DNA from: Microbacterium sp. Leaf320
GTDB taxonomy: Bacteria > Actinomycetota > Actinomycetes > Actinomycetales > Microbacteriaceae
Assembly: GCF_001423485.1 (NCBI RefSeq)
Contig: NZ_LMOD01000002.1
Coordinates: 398,539-462,538, forward strand
Direction of reading: 5' to 3'
DNA: 64,000 nucleotides
Position numbers and translations under genes: made by a program. The notes below the pieces were generated by a model. It ran no database searches and was not told the DNA's origin. It saw only the letters and a program-made list of their open reading frames with translations. Positions 61,232 through 64,000 of the stretch are shown piece after piece. The first letter of the stretch is position 1. The number at the start of each line of letters is the position of its first letter.

Positions 61232-63892
61232 ATGACAACTGATTCGCTGGAGATCGTCGACCCTGCGCGCCCTTCACTGGGTGCGCGCATCGGCCGCATC
61301 GCCTTCCCCGTCGTGGCTGCGATCGTCGTGATCGCCGTCGCCGCCGCCTTCTTCGTCACCTGGACGATCCAACGCTCCTTCCCCCAGACCGACGGCACCC
61401 TGCCCCTCGACGGCCTGGAGGCCGAGGTCACCGTGCAGCGCGACGACCGCGGCATCCCGACCATCACCGCCGACTCGACGCACGATCTCTTCTACGCCGA
61501 GGGCTTCGTGCACGCACAGGACCGATTCTTCGAGATGGACTTCCGCCGCCACGTCACGGCGGGTCGTGTCGCCGAGATGTTCGGGGAGTCGCAGGCCGGG
61601 ACCGATGCGTTCCTTCGCACCCTCGGCTGGCGCAAGGTCGCCGAGGCCGAGGTCGAGGCCATGGACGAGGCGACCCTCGGCTACTACGAGGCCTACGCCG
61701 ACGGCGTCAACGCCTACCTCTCATCGCGGTCCGGCGCTGAGCTGTCGCTCGAGTATGCCGTTCTGGGCATACAGAATCCCGAGTACTCGCCCGAGCCCTG
61801 GGAGCCCGCGGATTCCGTCGCCTGGCTGAAGGCGATGGCGTGGGACCTCCGTGGCAACGTCGAGGACGAGACCGAGCGGTCGCTGCTCGCGGCGGAGCTC
61901 GCCTCCGGTTCCGCGGATGCCGCCGAGACGCAGGCCACGCTCGACACGCTCTACCCCGCGTATCCGTTCGACGAGCACCCCGTCATCGTCCCGGAGATCT
62001 CCACGGTGCCGGCACTCGGGACGGATGCCGAACCCGCCGCGTTCACCACCGAAGAGAACGACGTCGAGAACGACGGAGAGATGCAGCAGGCCACCACCAC
62101 GATCGAGTGGCAGGAGGCGTCCGACGTGATCGAGGCGGCCAGCATCCTGGTCGGCGACGTCGGCGAGGGGATCGGCTCGAACTCCTGGGTGGTCTCGGGC
62201 GATCTCACCGACACCGGCATGCCACTGCTCGCGAACGACCCGCATCTCGGGGCCTCCCTGCCCTCGGTCTGGTACCAGGTGCAGCTCAAGTGCAGCGAGG
62301 TCACCGACGAGTGCCCGTTCGACGTCGGCGGCTTCTCGTTCTCGGGGCTCCCCGGCATCGTGATCGGGCACAACCAGCACGTCGCCTGGGGGTTCACGAA
62401 TCTGACCACCGACGTCACCGACCTGTACATCGAGCGGCTCGAGGGAGACCAGTACTGGCGCGACGGCGCTCTCGTGCCACTCGAGGAGAGCACCGAGACC
62501 ATCAAGGTCGCCGGCGGCGACGACATCGAGCTGACCATCCGCTCGACGGTGCACGGCCCCATCATCTCGGGACTGACCGACGACTTCACGTCCATCGCCG
62601 ATGACCCCGAGCCCGGTCTCGCGGCAGGCGGAGCGGCGGGGCCGGCACCGACGGGCGGCGGCTCCGAGTACGCCGTCAGCCTGCGCTGGACGGCACTGGA
62701 CCCGGGCACCGCGGCGACGGCGATCTTCGCTCTGTCCACCGCGCAGGACTTCGAGGAGTTCCGTCACGCCGCGTCGCTGTTCGATGTTCCCGCCCAGAAC
62801 CTCATCTATGCCGACACCGAGGGGAACATCGGGTACCAGACGCCCGGACGCCTGCCGATCCGCGGCGCAGGCGACGGGTGGATGCCGCAGCCCGGGTGGG
62901 ACAGCAGCTACGACTGGACCGGATTCATCCCCTTCGACGAGCTGCCGGTGTCCTACAACCCCGCTTCGGGGTACATCGTGACCGCGAACAACGCGATCGT
63001 CACCGACGATTACCCGTACTTCCTCTCGCGGGACTGGGACTACGGCTACCGGGCGGCACGCATCGCACATCTGATCGAACGACGGGCCGCAGCTGGGCCG
63101 CTCACCGCTGAGGACATGCGCGAGATCCAGATGGACAGCGAGATGTGGATCGGCAAGCGTCTGGCATCCGCGATGGGCGAGGTCGAGGTGAAGGGGGCGG
63201 GAACAGCGGATGCCGTCGACCTGCTGCGCTCGTGGGATGCGCAGAATGAGGCATCCTCCGCTGCCGCCGCTTACGCGAACGTGCTGTGGTCGAACCTCGT
63301 GCAGAACCTGTTCGGCGAGCGCGACGAGCCCCTGCCGATCGACGGGCAGGGCCGTCTGTTCACGGTCGTCGCCGACCTGCTCGACGACCCCGCCGATCCG
63401 CTCTGGACCAACCCGGCCCTCGACGTCTCGAGCATGGACGAGATGCTCGCGCTCTCGGCCGAAGAGGCCTACGACGAGCTCTCCGCACTGCAGGGCACCA
63501 CGGTCAGCGCCTGGAGGTGGGGCGATCTGCACGCCATCACCCTGACGAGCGACACCCTCGGCTCCTCAGGCATCGCCCCGATCGAGATGCTCTTCAACCG
63601 CGGACCCTTCGCCGTGAGCGGCGGTGCATCGGTGGTCAACGCGACGGGGTGGGAGCTCGGCACGTCGTATGCGACGACCACGGTGCCCTCGATGCGGATG
63701 GTGATCGACCTGTCGGACTTCGACTCCTCGACGTGGATCCACCTCACCGGAGCCTCGGGGCACGCATTCGATGCGCACTACATCGATCAGACTCCCGACT
63801 GGGCGGCCGGGGTGCAGAAGCCGTGGGCGTTCTCCGACAACGCGGTGGATGCGGCGGCCCGGCACACGCTCGTGCTGACGCCCGCGGGATAG
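61232..63892 (+). CDS. Penicillin acylase family Ntn hydrolase, membrane-anchored
   Basis: 886 aa from ATG 61232. Helix about 28-50, then the alpha chain (DDRGIPTITADSTHDLFYAE, GFVHAQDRFFEMDFRRH) and the beta chain starting at the autocatalytic Ser316 in IGSNSWVVSG, with LLANDPHLG and GHNQHVAWGFTN. Family members cleave amide bonds of acylated amines, from beta-lactams to acyl-homoserine lactones. Substrate unknown. Confidence 0.93.
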   Translation: MTTDSLEIVDPARPSLGARIGRIAFPVVAAIVVIAVAAAFFVTWTIQRSFPQTDGTLPLDGLEAEVTVQRDDRGIPTITADSTHDLFYAEGFVHAQDRFFEMDFRRHVTAGRVAEMFGESQAGTDAFLRTLGWRKVAEAEVEAMDEATLGYYEAYADGVNAYLSSRSGAELSLEYAVLGIQNPEYSPEPWEPADSVAWLKAMAWDLRGNVEDETERSLLAAELASGSADAAETQATLDTLYPAYPFDEHPVIVPEISTVPALGTDAEPAAFTTEENDVENDGEMQQATTTIEWQEASDVIEAASILVGDVGEGIGSNSWVVSGDLTDTGMPLLANDPHLGASLPSVWYQVQLKCSEVTDECPFDVGGFSFSGLPGIVIGHNQHVAWGFTNLTTDVTDLYIERLEGDQYWRDGALVPLEESTETIKVAGGDDIELTIRSTVHGPIISGLTDDFTSIADDPEPGLAAGGAAGPAPTGGGSEYAVSLRWTALDPGTAATAIFALSTAQDFEEFRHAASLFDVPAQNLIYADTEGNIGYQTPGRLPIRGAGDGWMPQPGWDSSYDWTGFIPFDELPVSYNPASGYIVTANNAIVTDDYPYFLSRDWDYGYRAARIAHLIERRAAAGPLTAEDMREIQMDSEMWIGKRLASAMGEVEVKGAGTADAVDLLRSWDAQNEASSAAAAYANVLWSNLVQNLFGERDEPLPIDGQGRLFTVVADLLDDPADPLWTNPALDVSSMDEMLALSAEEAYDELSALQGTTVSAWRWGDLHAITLTSDTLGSSGIAPIEMLFNRGPFAVSGGASVVNATGWELGTSYATTTVPSMRMVIDLSDFDSSTWIHLTGASGHAFDAHYIDQTPDWAAGVQKPWAFSDNAVDAAARHTLVLTPAG

Positions 63893-63911
63893 GCGCGCCT
63901 CGACCGGACTC

Positions 63912-64000
63912 TCAGGCAGGCGCAGACGTCGGCTCGGATGCGGCGGCACGGCGCGCGATCAACCAGATGCCGATCGCAGCGGCGAGGAAGATCCCCGCCA
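63912..64000 (-). CDS. C-terminal end of a membrane protein (partial)
   Basis: The minus strand from the right edge reads GGIFLAAAIGIWLIARRAAA and ends S-E-P-T-S-A-P-A before the stop at 63912-63914: a last membrane helix with a short basic and polar tail. The rest lies beyond the window; no family can be named. Confidence 0.6.
   Translation of the reverse strand, partial: AGIFLAAAIGIWLIARRAAASEPTSAPA

Overview
The DNA is GC-rich, with codons ending mostly in G or C, tight ATGA/GTGA gene overlaps and many probable leaderless promoters. Gene families, codon style and gene order fit a high-GC actinobacterium, most likely a Microbacterium or close Microbacteriaceae relative (inference; no rRNA or other marker gene is in the window).

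Layout. 1-2.5 kb: end of a MacB-type ABC exporter with a TetR regulator. 2.6-4.5 kb: a TacA/TacT-like toxin-antitoxin pair, a HEPN-like protein with an RxxxxH motif and an unrecognised small protein. 4.5-12.6 kb: a decaying mobile-element-like island holding a NrdH redoxin, a secreted nuclease, small phage- or plasmid-like genes and two copies of a umuDC module. At least four genes there are broken by single-base frameshifts, while all long chromosomal genes around it are open. 12.7-15.1 kb: a TPR-CHAT protease-like protein. 15.4-23.4 kb: an amino-sugar (galactosamine/tagatose) catabolic operon facing an ABC sugar importer. 23.6-27.1 kb: small membrane protein, ROK regulator, chorismate mutase, AI-2E family permease. 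27.2-30.5 kb: an OpuC/OsmF-type compatible-solute ABC importer. 30.5-38.9 kb: DUF427 protein, flavoprotein disulfide reductase, MFS exporter behind a SoxR-like promoter, DUF2510 protein, lactonase, purA and an EamA permease. 38.9-44.2 kb: an MscS channel with a cyclic-nucleotide-binding domain, directly preceded by a membrane sensor of the class III cyclase family, then two membrane proteins. 44.5-50.9 kb: a seven-gene MoxR/DUF58/VWA/TPR (Bat-like) operon. 50.9-53.1 kb: an AbrB/PIN toxin-antitoxin pair, lipoprotein and ZIP transporter. 53.2-57.4 kb: HxlR with a divergent MFS/quinone reductase pair, then argG. 57.6-61.1 kb: TetR, degenerate ABC-like protein and YhgE/Pip membrane protein. 61.2-63.9 kb: penicillin-acylase-family Ntn hydrolase, then the 3' end of a membrane protein gene.

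The observations I rate highest are: (i) two 67-bp intergenic elements at 32667-32733 and 37791-37857 with the same nested hairpin architecture and at least one compensatory change, one of them extended by a 19-bp tandem array; (ii) the sensor-cyclase/cNMP-MscS pair, in which both partners carry substitutions at the usual ligand or metal positions; (iii) the twin umuDC modules, which share a palindrome unlike the usual SOS box; and (iv) an ABC-like protein without Walker A, cotranscribed with YhgE/Pip. No rRNA, tRNA, CRISPR array, integrase or transposase was found.
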